DNA of 64,000 bases from Calycina herbarum (Eukaryota; Ascomycota; Leotiomycetes; Helotiales; Pezizellaceae): NCBI GenBank assembly GCA_001414485.1, contig LLEY01000141.1, positions 62,001 through 126,000 on the forward strand, given 5' to 3'. A program made the translations under genes and the position numbers. Numbering within the stretch: position 1 is the stretch's first letter; every line of letters begins with the position of its first letter. Below, in pieces: positions 1 to 10,619 of the stretch. The notes under the pieces are model-generated. The model was not told the origin of the DNA and did not search any database. It was given only the letters and a program-made list of their open reading frames with translations.

Positions 1-471
1 TCATACTGAGGAGGAATGCACGAGCCACAGGTGGAAGGGGGGAAAAGTTTCGAGAAGAAGGTTATTTGCATTTAACAGTGGGGACCAAAGAGGATCGTTT
101 GAGTTGGATACTTGGCCCTTTTGGGCGGTTTGGAAATTTGGTATTTGAGCCTTGGTAGTAGCCTTGTTTGGTCGTCTAGAATTACAGCACCGGAAAAGGA
201 TGACGGATGATCGACGACCGTGCATCTGGTATCTCGGCTCTGTGCAGCTTCCGTGAGCTTCCGACAATGGTACTTGGGTCGAAGGAATTTTGGGGGAGTG
301 ACTCGGAATCCTTTGCAAGATCGATGGGTAGGATTCCGAGATCGTTTTTGGGGGCAGTGAAAGCTTAGAAGATGGGATGAAAAAGGTGCGATGGTGTTGT
401 GGCTGAGACTTTGATGTTATTGGCGTTTTGGGTGTTGGGCAAGAGCCAACCAAGAAATTCTGGTAAGACAT
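1..471 (-). CDS. Doubtful hypothetical ORF, 156 aa
   Basis: An open frame runs from an ATG at 471 to a stop at the window edge (TGA, bases 3-1). The product is rich in Ser, Pro and Thr and shows no domain, signal peptide or membrane segment that I recognise. Composition here is ordinary, in contrast with the AT-rich tract starting near 560, so this may be the edge of a real gene whose other exons lie to the left. It could equally be a chance ORF. No function is proposed. Confidence 0.2.
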   Translation of the reverse strand: MSYQNFLVGSCPTPKTPITSKSQPQHHRTFFIPSSKLSLPPKTISESYPSILQRIPSHSPKIPSTQVPLSEAHGSCTEPRYQMHGRRSSVILFRCCNSRRPNKATTKAQIPNFQTAQKGQVSNSNDPLWSPLLNANNLLLETFPPFHLWLVHSSSV

Positions 472-2072
472 GTGATAGAGGATGGAGAGGGGGCGTTATC
501 ACGTGTGCTTAAGCACAGTTTCAATCTGCTCTATGCTTCAAATAGAAGGAAACAATAACTTGGAAGCAGAGGAAATTATAATAAACTATATATACGCTAC
601 TAAGATATACTGAATTTTAAACTTATTTATTAATAAGTATAAATTTTATTTTTATTTTTATAACTACTATTAATTATTATTATAATATTCTTAGTAGTTA
701 ATTTATTATTCGCTTTTTATAATAACTAAAATAAACTAGATTTACTAATTATAAAAAAATTAACGTGGTTTATTAGAACCTCGGTTATATTAGGACCTCG
801 ATTAATTTTCTTTAGTATATAACTTTGAACTTAAATAACTTAACTATAATATATTAAATTAACTTTTTATAATCGGAGTCTAATATACTAGATATATCTA
901 CAGCTTCTTAACAAGTTCGTACGTTATAACCAGCTTTTCTATAGATTCTATAGTATTATCTAGATAGTTACCTCTTCTTATAACTACCTCTTACTATACG
1001 TATATTATATTATACCTACTTATCTACGTCTTTCTAGACTATAATATCTTATATATCCTCTATAATAAGTATACCCTCTTTATAGACACGAGCCTTTTTA
1101 GCTCTCTAGTATTTACTAAGAGCTTTATTTACTATCTAAAGTATACGTACCTTAGTAAATAGAAGAGTTATCTTATAAGCTATTCGCTTTATATCTTTAG
1201 CTAGCGCTATAACTATCTCAAATAGAGGGGTTAGTAAGCTTCTCTAATAGTAAGTAATTCGATTTTATATAAGAGTTAACTATAAAAGAGCTTCTATTAG
1301 ATTAGAAGAGGTCTAAGATTCCTATAGAAGAGTGTTAGTAATAGAGAGTCTAAAGAGTATTAGAGTCTATAACTTTATATTAAGCTTTAAAATCACTACT
1401 TACGAATTAAAAGACACTAGGCTAGCTCTATAGAATCTAGCCTAAGCGTTCTAGACTATTATAGATTCTCTATATACTACTATAAAAGCTAGAAAGAACT
1501 CTATCTTAGTAATATAGTTAATATAAGCTTTAATAAACGTCTTAATCTATTAACTATACGCTTATTTTAATATACTAAAACACCTAATATTAAGTAGCTA
1601 GGTTAGATAAGAAGAATAAGAAGGTAGTCTAAGAGTTATAATATTATATACTTTATAGTACTATTAGAATTCAGCTGATTCGTAGCTCTTATATCTATCT
1701 AATACTAGTATTCGATATAGAATCTTTACTTAAGTAGTAGTATACTTATCGAAGTGTTTTAGCTATTCTAGATCTGTCTCGTTATTTGTCTATCTATTAC
1801 TTATCGGTTTAATAACCTAGTTATATAAAAGGCCGCTGTCTATATACTAATTTATAAGATAATTCTTCTCTTAGATAACTAAAAATAGAGAGATATTCTA
1901 ACTCTCGCTATTAATATAAGTAATTATTATAGCCTATTCCCGATTACCTAGCTAAACTATCTTACCTCTACTACGTCGATCTACACGTATAACAACTATT
2001 ATAGAGTAAATCACACTTATTATAAAGCCTGTTTAGTTGAAGTTATAGAAATCGTAATCTAAAACACTATAT

Positions 2073-2301
2073 ATTACGATCTATATCTGAAGACAAAGGT
2101 ATAAGAGTATATATATATATATTCGAGAATTTAAAACTACAGTTCTAAGAACGAGGGAATACGGAATATATACTCTACGAAAAAGAGGTATTCCTACTAA
2201 CTATAAAGAGCCTTTAATCTCGTTATAAATCCGTCTAAGTATTACAGCTCGAACAGTCACGTATAGGACCGAGAATCACGTATTATAGACCAGCGCTGTA
2301 A
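2073..2301. mobile_element. 229-bp insertion nested in pogo copy 1
   Basis: Compared with copy 2, this segment is extra. It is flanked by CACTATAT (2065-2072) and TACTATAT (2302-2309), an 8-bp duplication differing by one C/T that RIP could explain. Copy 2 has the single uninterrupted site (complement ATACAGCG, near 55771). An 8-bp target duplication and small size suggest a hAT-type non-autonomous element (MITE). The terminal repeats are weak: the ends share little more than TTAC, possibly eroded by RIP. No coding frame is present. Confidence 0.6.
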
Positions 2302-2554
2302 TACTATATTTCGCTCTTATATTTTATATAAGTTAGAACCACGTGCTAATTAGGTTAGGATCTTCGTATAAGGCTTTTTAGAAGTTATAAACGCGATTAA
2401 AACACGTCTTTAACTCTAGTTATTATTATATAAATCGATAAGCCTAGAGCTTACTAACGCGTTTTCCTCTCTATAACTCGAGGATAAAATTAGCTATATC
2501 TTCTATACTAGCTAGCCGAGGTATAAACCCTCTAGAATCTATATCAAGTATATT

Positions 2555-2761
2555 CTAAACAATCACTTCTTCTTCTATCTTAGACAATTTAAGGTTTACT
2601 AGTCGACGGTTAGCTAGAAGAAGGTAGCTGTTTATTCTATTATTAAGTATAGAATAAGATATTCCGTAGATCTTTGCAGCTTTCCGTCGACTTAGCTTTT
2701 TAGATGTTTGAATTGCCTTAATAGCTAGAATAACTTTTGATTCTTTAGTAATAATAGACAT
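2555..2761 (-). pseudogene. Transposase N-terminal remnant (Psq HTH)
   Basis: This 68-residue frame begins MSIITKESK and covers the Psq-type helix-turn-helix DNA-binding domain of a pogo/Fot1 transposase. It is part of the element at 763-2858 and is the longest surviving piece of its transposase. The homologous stretch in the second copy, on the plus strand from about 55317, has lost its ATG (now ATA) and is interrupted by TAG. The fragment is transcribable only by chance and has no catalytic DDE residues. Confidence 0.8.
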
Positions 2762-2930
2762 AGTAGAAGGTTAAAAAAACGCGTGTTAAAGTTAGAGAGT
2801 AGGATTTCGGGAAAATTGATCGAGGTCCTGATATGACCGGGGTCCTGATAAACCACGTTAAGAGATAATATAGTTTAAAGCTTTATACTTTAATATCTCT
2901 TAGTATTCGATAAGACGGTTAGCGGGGCGC

Positions 2931-4609
2931 CCCCCCGTTCGGGGCTGGCGCTATCTAGCGTCGCCCGTTCTGGCAAGGCGCCCTCGCTTCGTCGAGGTGC
3001 TGCTTTTCAACATCGTCTATAAGAAGCCCTCCACCTCGTTCCCAACTTGCTCCTCTGCTACCCTCACGCCTCACGCCCTCCCTACACAATTCTTCCTCCG
3101 TCTTCCCGCTGGCCCTGCGCGACGGTGGTCTGCCTCACCTCGGTCTCAATCTCGGCCTTGCCTCCTTGCACCTCTCCCCTCTCCCCCCTCCCCCCTCCCC
3201 ACCGCACCAACGTAACCTGGCGTCGGCAGCGAATTCCGTCGAGCACGATGGGCCTCCCATTTCATCCAGCTGCCGCAGCCTGAATTAGCGCACTGACTGA
3301 GCTGGTTGATGACGCTGTATCGCGCGAGAGAGTCGACCTCTCGAACCCTCTCAGTCCATACCCTTCAATCTTCGAATCCGAGCAGGCCATACACTACAGT
3401 CGTTGAAGAAGGACTATTTCACGGAGCAAAGGGGGAAGCCTCTGAAGCGGGGTCCAAAGCCCGGGGGGAGATTCGGTATTGCGTAAATGCTTTCAAGATA
3501 TTCTACGATAATGGCTAAATTTAAAACAATACATCATGCCACTCGAGCAGGGGCTACTCTGGTTTCGATGGGACTAACAAAGGCTTCTTGGCCGTGCAGT
3601 TCGAGTTAGGAACATTGGCAAGCCAGTCCCGGCTGCTCTGTCCGGTATTAAACATAGCTTGCTTCGACGCCTCCTTCTTGTCCTCCTCTTTCTCCTCCTT
3701 TTCCTCTGTTCCCTTCTTTCATTTGTACTTGCTACTTTGGCCAGTATCGAAACTTTTGCAGTTCGAAGACACTCACTAAACATTCCGGGCAGCTCGCCGA
3801 AGCGACTGCAACCCATCCATTGCAGTTGAAAGCGAGGCGATTCTGACACGCAAACTTCATCTCCATAGTGTATCTGAATTGAAAGAGAAAGAGGACCACA
3901 AAAGCTGTGAACAAGTTCAAAGTGTGAAGCTGGAAGGACAGAAGACCAATCGATGGTGGGCGATCTCGAGAACATATATGTGGAATTCGTTTCGATTTCG
4001 ACAGGGACTTTGTTGAGACGTTGGCCTAGAACTAGGGATATGTGATACGACCTGCACACGACCTGGCCTAGCAAATCACTTTTCATCAATTTGTTATCTA
4101 CTAGGCACGCATGTAATTTGTCCATGTCAACTGAGCGGTCATATTATCATAAATTAAGCTTGGTGTTGACAAGCCTCCAATCGTTCACACAACCAAGAAT
4201 CCTTCATTCACCCTCTCTCATTGATCCCACAATCGCTTCCCGTCAGTTCTTATACTTCTTCTTGACATGCTTCAAATCCTCTTGTGTCTCATCGGAGGAG
4301 GCCAAGGAGTAGTTTCCAATTGCGAGCATGCGTACCCAGCTGTAACGCATCAGTCACTCTACCTTGCTGGCTCCAAACTCGACCTACAGTCTTCCAAGTC
4401 CACTGAGTTTACTTGAATAAGTAATCACCGATCTGCTGGAGCTCATCGAGCAGCTCGACGGTGCGGTCCGTGGGGAGATTTCGCCAGGGAAATGTGCCTC
4501 ACGTGATTAGATCTAATATGATGACCGCAAGGCGCAGGCTCCGCGCAGGAGTTGCGTGAACTGCCTCCCTTCCGACTTCGTACCACCATTCATCAATAGG
4601 CCAACAGGA
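2931..4609. other. No gene assigned; GC-rich block then ordinary sequence
   Basis: From about 2931 to 3250 the sequence is GC-rich and CT-rich, beginning with a GCGGGGCGCCCCCC-type run immediately after the AT-rich tract. Several short overlapping frames exist on the plus strand (2997-3518), but their translations are low-complexity Pro/Ser/Arg peptides. On the minus strand a 183-residue frame at 3574-4125 ends in an Arg-rich stretch and matches nothing I recognise. 4126-4609 probably includes the upstream region of the gene starting at 4610. Confidence 0.5.
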
Positions 4610-6355
4610 ATGCCACCCGACAGTCTTGGGATAGATTACCATAGTCCCGAAACCAAGTCGATTCTCTCCCGAAGCTATTCCCGATGGCAGGCTGCTCTTC
4701 GTCTTGCAAAGTCGACTCCAGGATTCCCAGAGAGTAGCTTCAAACTTGAAGGACTCCTCTCTCGGGTTCCTTCCCTGCCAGATGATATCCCCAGTGAATC
4801 CACTTGGATGGAGGGATATTCCACCTGGACAAATTCGGATCTATCATGTCCTCTGGCAAGCAAGACGGAAAAAACACGCCGATTCAACCTCCGAATTCAG
4901 CATCCGGTGATGTGTACGATATCTCCGTCACATAACTTTCGAGTTTGGGAGGGGAAAGCAAATAATGGTATTGCACTACTTATACTCGGGTGGGCATATA
5001 TTCTCAGTGCCAGCCTCGCAGAAAGGCAACGGCTCTGCTTACGGTATGCGTCGTCGCTCGACTCGCTCGACGGTCCTTCGGGCTCTGTGGAAATCAATCT
5101 CGACTATGCTTCTACGCAAGAGCTTAAATGGTGGAAGGCAATCGCTGCTCGCGGCACTGGATGGACGATTCCTGGAGATCGCCCTGCTCCATGGACAGTT
5201 CGGGTTGGAAACCTTGACGTGAACATCGTTGGCGACATTGGCGACATCGATGTCATCCACGCCCCTCCTCCAACTGCAAGTCAGGCCGCAAGTTACCTTG
5301 AGAGACTTTGTATTGCCTTCGACCTTGGCAGCCAATGCTCTGCAGCGCTAGCAGCAGCTCTCAGTCTCCCTCTCCACCGCAGTACAGCGCCATTAAAGTC
5401 GGCAACAATTGAGCTTCCGCGTCCATCATTACTCACCCGCGTCGTATCTCCGGACCAAGGTCAATGTCCGACGGACTTCAAGCTCCTTCGCTATTATATT
5501 ACCCTAAGCCTGGTTCCGAATTACTTTGGATCTGCTTTGTGGAGTATATTTTGGGAGCCAGATGTCCCGTGCAATTCTGCGGGGGCTTGGCTCGGGCCGA
5601 TTGGTGATGTTCTGCGCCCTATTCTTCAGGACAATAACCTCGAACTTCTTGCGAAGGTCCTGTCATTCACGAATGTCGCTCCGTTATGGCTTGGGATATC
5701 GCTTTGTGGTCGTGGAGCAATCATCAACAGCATCATGCCATTCCTTGATCGACTACTATCGTATCCACATTCACAACCTTCCCTCGATGTTGCCGCCTGG
5801 ACTAGCATCCCTCAATCTTTCATGGACATTCAAACTCCTGGTCCATATTTCCAAGACGGGAGAGTCTCTAGAGCTAACATTTGGCGTTTGCGTCATGATT
5901 GTCACTTGAATTATGCAGATGATTCATTCTCGACCACGCCATTATATGGCTGGCCGCCGTTTGGGACGATGCGAGTGAAGGATGTTGAGTTAGAGTTACT
6001 CGACCACCTTAATTGTTCACATCAGTGGGAGTATAGCCACTGGACTTGGTTCCCCGGTGCGATTAGGGACATTGGATTTTCGGACAATAGGGGGTTGTTT
6101 CCTCATTGGTCTCAGCCACCTCTTGGGGTTGAAATACAAGCGTGCGAAAACCAAAAAAGCAAGGTCAACTATACTGCTTCACGGGTGGCCACCGAAAAAG
6201 TCTTTTGGTGGTGTTGTAGCCAGGTTGAGAAGGGGTTCGGTGGCAGTCTTGTCCCATTTTTTACCTCTGACTCCACATCGCAGCTATATAGTTCTGCAAG
6301 CAACCACCCCATAGATCGTGATGCTATTCGAAAGTGGATAGGAAATACACGGTAG
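4610..6355 (+). CDS. Uncharacterised fungal protein, 581 aa
   Basis: A single uninterrupted frame of 581 codons starts at ATG 4610, the first ATG in frame after an upstream TAA at 4514, and ends with TAG at 6353-6355. Codon composition and length argue that it is a genuine gene. I see no catalytic motif. A hydrophobic stretch near residues 120-140 (IALLILGWAYILSASLA) could be one membrane-associated helix, and the C-terminal half is rich in Trp and aromatic residues. I have the impression of a fungus-restricted family of large uncharacterised proteins but cannot name a domain. There are no introns and no obvious signal peptide. An upstream spliced exon cannot be excluded, because the frame stays open without an ATG from 4517 to 4610. 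Confidence 0.7.
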   Translation: MPPDSLGIDYHSPETKSILSRSYSRWQAALRLAKSTPGFPESSFKLEGLLSRVPSLPDDIPSESTWMEGYSTWTNSDLSCPLASKTEKTRRFNLRIQHPVMCTISPSHNFRVWEGKANNGIALLILGWAYILSASLAERQRLCLRYASSLDSLDGPSGSVEINLDYASTQELKWWKAIAARGTGWTIPGDRPAPWTVRVGNLDVNIVGDIGDIDVIHAPPPTASQAASYLERLCIAFDLGSQCSAALAAALSLPLHRSTAPLKSATIELPRPSLLTRVVSPDQGQCPTDFKLLRYYITLSLVPNYFGSALWSIFWEPDVPCNSAGAWLGPIGDVLRPILQDNNLELLAKVLSFTNVAPLWLGISLCGRGAIINSIMPFLDRLLSYPHSQPSLDVAAWTSIPQSFMDIQTPGPYFQDGRVSRANIWRLRHDCHLNYADDSFSTTPLYGWPPFGTMRVKDVELELLDHLNCSHQWEYSHWTWFPGAIRDIGFSDNRGLFPHWSQPPLGVEIQACENQKSKVNYTASRVATEKVFWWCCSQVEKGFGGSLVPFFTSDSTSQLYSSASNHPIDRDAIRKWIGNTR

Positions 6356-7324
6356 TCTCTTTGCACACTAAGTATCCCTTCCGTTTCTCTTTTCCCTTCA
6401 CTCCAAGCCGACGCCTTGTCATTTATAGCGTGTTTTCCAAAGCCCTCCACAAGTTCTGTTGTTTCTTGATCATACTGTTCCTCACTCCACTGAAGCGGAT
6501 CTTCAGAGCCTCCTGACTGATCTCGAGTAAGGACTTGATTACCTCGTTTCAAAAAGACATAGACGCCATGGACTTAGTTACTCTTTTGGTATACTGGTAC
6601 CTTGGTGGCAAGAACATTACTTACGACACACTTTCCCGTGGCACAAAACCTTATCCGAATTTCCATCACACTGGCAGTCTACGCAAGCAGCACTCTCAGG
6701 GACTCCTTCCAGTCTTTGCAGATGAAAGAAGACTCAAATTGGCCATCGAGCATCTCCAGTTGCTTCAGCGCGTGATTTTAGCATCTGGATCAGTTCGCCA
6801 GTATGTAGTTGCTGCTCACTTGTGTTCTCATATCGAACAGAGCACAGAAATCTCCTCCAGAAGAATGAGAGTTGAAGCTTCAAAACTTCCGAGTCATACC
6901 ATTCCTCAAAACCCAGATGCAGAACCCTTCCAGTGAGGTCCTTCTTCCCCTTCTTCCCTTTCTTACCCTCACGCTTTGCGGAGAGCCGGGCTTCGAAGTT
7001 GTCCACCATTTCTTTTGCATCTCCCAAGAAGATCAAGACGCCATGCGATTATAGTACCAGTTCAGAAGATGCGAGTACTACAGGAGGATTATGTTATCTG
7101 GACGGATGTGACAATAAACCTGGAGGCAAACGCGAAGGTCCGGGTAAGTTCTGTCGTGTTGGAAGATTAAGCTACTTGAATCTAACTAACACTACCTAGG
7201 TGCCCGCTCTGACGGCGGCTTTGACCCCGATAGCGTTGATTGGGACGATGTCTGATATTTTCAGAGCGGATGCTGAGAATGAAAGAATGGAACTTACATC
7301 TTGAAGCGGAATATGAGGAGGAAT
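6356..7324. other. Gap with fragmentary coding signal
   Basis: No confident gene. On the plus strand, sequence around 7030-7315 can be spliced across a good-looking intron with donor GTAAGT at 7145, a CTAAC branch motif and a CTAG acceptor ending about 7200. This gives a C-terminal peptide finishing at a TGA near 7315, but no start or domain can be recognised. On the minus strand a 100-codon frame (7036-6734) has a Lys-rich KGKKGKK segment. Both may be remnants of a decayed gene. Confidence 0.3.
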
Positions 7325-7804
7325 CTATGCGGAGGCGAGGAGCGAAACGTTTCTCAGCACCTCCTGCTCCACCGCGTTACATATAGCATGAGACATTACA
7401 GAAAGAATTTGCCCGAGTGCCCAAATATCGTTCTGTTTCCGTGCTTCAATTCCTTGAGACAATGGTTCGGGTAGAAGTCCCATCTCTGGCGATAGCCATT
7501 TTCGAGTTGTGCCTCCAATTCCATTAACATCGATCAGTATAGCGTGTAAGTCCTTGTTGAGAACGATATTTTCTGGTTTCAAGTCCATATGTGGGATGTC
7601 ATTTCGATGGAGATCATGGAGGGCACAAGTGATTTGTAGCGCTAAACGAAGCCAGGGAAAATCGGACTTCCGTAATTGCAACGTGTTTTGCAGTGTGCCG
7701 TTCGGATGATACTCGAGAAGAATCAACTCACACCACCAGGGCCTAAAATCCTTCGCACGTAGTCTCGAGACTTCTGTCAATGGATCTTTCTTCCCAAATG
7801 CCGT
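7325..7804 (-). pseudogene. Truncated protein-kinase-like fragment
   Basis: The frame is open from 7804 to a stop at 7325 and encodes the C-lobe of a protein-kinase-like fold. It has the catalytic loop HMDLKPENIVLN (HRD with Met replacing Arg), then LIDVNGIGG where DFG is expected (DVN, Asp kept), then SPEM in place of APE, and DIWALGQIL of helix F. The glycine-rich loop and the ATP-anchoring lysine are absent. Upstream, from about 7860, the sequence becomes AT-rich with no kinase homology, so the N-lobe was lost, probably by rearrangement. No ATG begins the conserved part; the first conserved codons are reached from a stop at 7807-7805. The fragment resembles fungal-expanded kinases such as those at 36291-37157 and 61653-62609, but is clearly a partial copy. 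Confidence 0.75.
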
Positions 7805-10619
7805 TCAGCTGAAGCCTTTCCTTCACCGAGACTTAATTTTCCAGTACCGCATATAAAGACGAAATTAAACCCTTAAAAATTTCTAGATTTTAGGTTAGAA
7901 ATCAGATAAACCTTCTGTTTCTCTCAAATCCTTAGATTTCTAGAGATAACCCTCATCGAACACTATAGCTGCATCACTGCAAGGAAGCTACGCAAAGTCA
8001 GCTTCTTGTTATATTAATTTCACTGTTGAAAAGTATAAAGTTTTTTCGGCACGCAGGGATAGACGTTAGGCCAATAAGTCCGAATGACTCATCAACGCCG
8101 CAGAGTCGATCTCCTCTTGATTTTGGGTGAGACATTAGAGGTGACTCTTTGACCCCTGTAGTTGTGGCTTCACCTTTGACCCCGGGCTACCGACCTTACA
8201 GCCCCTACGTGCAGATGCAGCCTTGTGCTGTCCGCGCTGATCTATTCCACTGCTTTTATCCACTGTATTTATTACTGTAGAATAATTCCAACGACACTGG
8301 AATATTATTAGTTGATATAAAACTTTTAGTTTACTAATAGAAATCAGTTACCTCTTTATCAGATTAAAAAAGCAATAGACGAGACGAGAACAATACTTGA
8401 TCAAGAACGATTGGCTTACAGAAGCTCATTCCTCTATGCATGAATCAGACCATGCACTTATCGATTTGATAGCATGATTTTGACCAAAATCTGGCGCATC
8501 ATGCCCGGCTGAAAAAGTTGCGTGCGGGATGTTTTCAGGGATGCTGCTGAGATGCAGGTTGGTTTGCAACTTTCGATAAAGACCATTGGATGGAAACGCC
8601 TTGAAGCCTTCTCTGACGCAAGCATACCCTCCTGCCCTATCAGATCTGATGGCGGATGATGAAATATACTCGGGACGGAAACAGGGAAGGGACAATCCCG
8701 TAATGATTTGACTGACCACTCACCATATCAGCTCGTTGACAGCTGCGAGCCGGAATCAAAATCGTTCGGTTGGATTCCAAGCTTTCTAACTTTCTGGAAG
8801 GAAGCTCGAACGACGGGATGGCGGAGATTGTGCTGATTGCTGACCGCCTGGCTCGGACGCCTTGTGGACAAAATGTAGACGGAGGATTCCAGTTGTGATG
8901 TTCAGAAATGGAAAAAAACATCGTAAAGGGCTGCAGGTGCCACGACCAGACGATAAATGTCTTCTGCTGGCGCCCACCTGCAGCTCAGCTTGTATTCCCT
9001 CGTACCGTTCCAAAGTTCCAGAAATAGGGGCAAAATTGACTGTTTGGGTGGTGGTAATGTCGTTTATTCATGCAAAGTATACGCAGGTACAGGTTTGGAG
9101 CAACCAGAATGTCCTGTCAGGGTTGGAAGCCTGGGGCACCTTGCTGTAAAAGGTTGGTTGGGCGGCAGAATGACCGAAAGATGGGAACCCAATATCTTGA
9201 TCAAATCCCATGCAAAAGCCCGAAAAACATCCCGATTTGAGTGTAGGACGACATTATTGACGGAGAACTTACTGCAATAGCCATTGAAACTTTTAACGAA
9301 AGAATAGGAGAACTTATCAAGCTCTTTCGGCTTTTTGCCTTTTTGCCTCCTGTGTTGCTGTCAAAGTCTAGCGAGCGCTTGGAGCTTTAGTGAGTAACCA
9401 ATGGCAACGAATGACAACCACCTCTTTTCCTTTGACTCCTAGCTAATCAACATTAACTGAGTAATTATACGATACTGACAGCCCAATTGAAAGGACAAGA
9501 CGGACAGTTATACTATAGTTTAAAGCTTCATAGTCTCCACACTAGGCGCTTTCCCCGTTCTCCCTCAATGCAAACTCAAGCGGAGTAGAACAACTCTCCT
9601 CAAATCATTCTCTCTAGTTTTTAAGCTATCTTGCACTTATTAGTCAAGAATGCCGAAAGAGATGGCTTATTTGTGCAATTCGGTCTCTCTCTTCTTTTCG
9701 AGACGGCTCAGCCGTTGCGGTGGCCCAGCTAGTGAGTGAGTGACCTTTGCTCCGAACCCTGTGTCGGCAACCAGACACTCGCTCTCAAGATCTCCAATCG
9801 ACGCTCCAAATTGAACATTCCTTCGCAACACTCCCTACGAGCATCACTGCCATTTACACCAGACGTTGACATTCTCCTAATCCATTGCATCTGGACCAAC
9901 TTCGGAATTGTTTTCCGGTGTTTTTAGTAATTTTGAGAGCTTGCATTTGCATCTGCATCTGCAAGCCCGGCCCCGCTACGTCTGCCTTTTCTTCTGTGCG
10001 ATTTACACCAGGAAACCGTTGCCATCAGTGCGCTTTCACCCACCTTCCACTGAACAACGTCCTCCGAAACCTCGAAAATCATTTGCACTTTTCTTTACGC
10101 ACGCACGACCTTTGTTCAAGTACTAATCATCTCGCTTCTTGGTTGTGAGGTATCGAAAAGTGTACGACATCTCCGGCGTCCGTAATCCGCCCTTGCTTCC
10201 AGCCAACCTGGGTACAGATCGTTGATTGCATGCCTGGACCTCAACACATGAAATAAATGGTTAATAGATCTCCCAAACATTCATTGTATGCCCTAGCGAA
10301 AGCCCCTATTGAGGAACGCAATGCTAACTGCTGCGCTACTAGAAATTCACACATACAGCGCCGACTCGCACGCCATGTTCTAGGATTTTGTTTGCCTAAA
10401 ACCCCCACAATTGCTTTTGCAATCTCGAACCTCGAAGCACCTCGACTTCATATTATACGAGTGGAAGACATCGTGAGAAGAGGACATATACTTGGTGAAT
10501 GGCAGAAGGAGGACGTGGTTGAGGAAAACGGCCGAGAAAAGAGCTGTCTACCACCACCCGATCCTTCGAACCCCAATCCTGCCTCGGGCCATCTTCCTAT
10601 ATAGGACTTCGATTTTGCT
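7805..10619. other. Intergenic; weak minus-strand ORFs and likely leader of PHD gene
   Basis: 7860-8400 is moderately AT-rich and non-coding. Around 8426-8921 minus-strand frames can be joined across a GTGAGT donor at about 8722, but the product matches nothing known and acceptor choice changes the frame, so I do not call a gene. 9300-10619 is CT-rich with short frames, including a 115-codon frame with a true ATG at 10257-10604. Its position directly before the PHD gene suggests leader sequence or an upstream ORF rather than a separate gene. Confidence 0.4.

Larger units (their letters stand above)
763..2858 (-). mobile_element. pogo/Fot1-type DNA transposon, copy 1, RIP-degraded
   Basis: The ends are inverted repeats starting ACGTGGTTTAT, with homology over about 50 bp, and a TA dinucleotide flanks each side (761-762 and 2859-2860). 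TA targeting is characteristic of the Tc1/mariner/pogo superfamily. The transposase lies on the minus strand. Its N-terminus (2761 down to 2555) is still open and encodes a Psq-type helix-turn-helix with residues such as KESKVILAI and RKAAKIYGIS, typical of fungal pogo/Fot1 transposases. The remainder of the DDE transposase is destroyed by stops. At 2,096 bp the copy is longer than copy 2 (55216-57074, 1,859 bp) because it carries a 229-bp insertion plus an 8-bp duplication at 2073-2309. Removing these gives exactly 1,859 bp. It cannot encode its own transposase now. Confidence 0.9.
560..2930. other. AT-rich RIP-affected tract
   Basis: Composition changes sharply from normal fungal sequence to very AT-rich sequence near 560 and back to GC-rich sequence near 2930. 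TA dinucleotides are abundant and every transposase-like frame is broken by TAA/TAG. This fits RIP (C-to-T, preferentially at CpA, on either strand) acting on repeats. The tract contains the pogo-type element at 763-2858. The flanks 560-762 and 2861-2930 show no identifiable element. An imperfect palindrome of about 45 bp centred on AAGCTT near 2880 abuts the right end of the transposon. Confidence 0.8.

Noticed and set aside
3574..4125. 183-codon minus-strand frame
   Set aside because: No domain; the tail is an Arg-rich run caused by CT-rich DNA on the plus strand.
8426..9280. Possible spliced minus-strand gene and overlapping plus-strand frames
   Set aside because: Splice joining changes the frame depending on the acceptor and no product is recognisable; evidence is insufficient for a gene call.
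10257..10604. 115-codon plus-strand frame with a real ATG
   Set aside because: It ends 15 bp before the PHD gene start and its composition is unremarkable with no domain; leader sequence or an upstream ORF is more likely than a separate gene.
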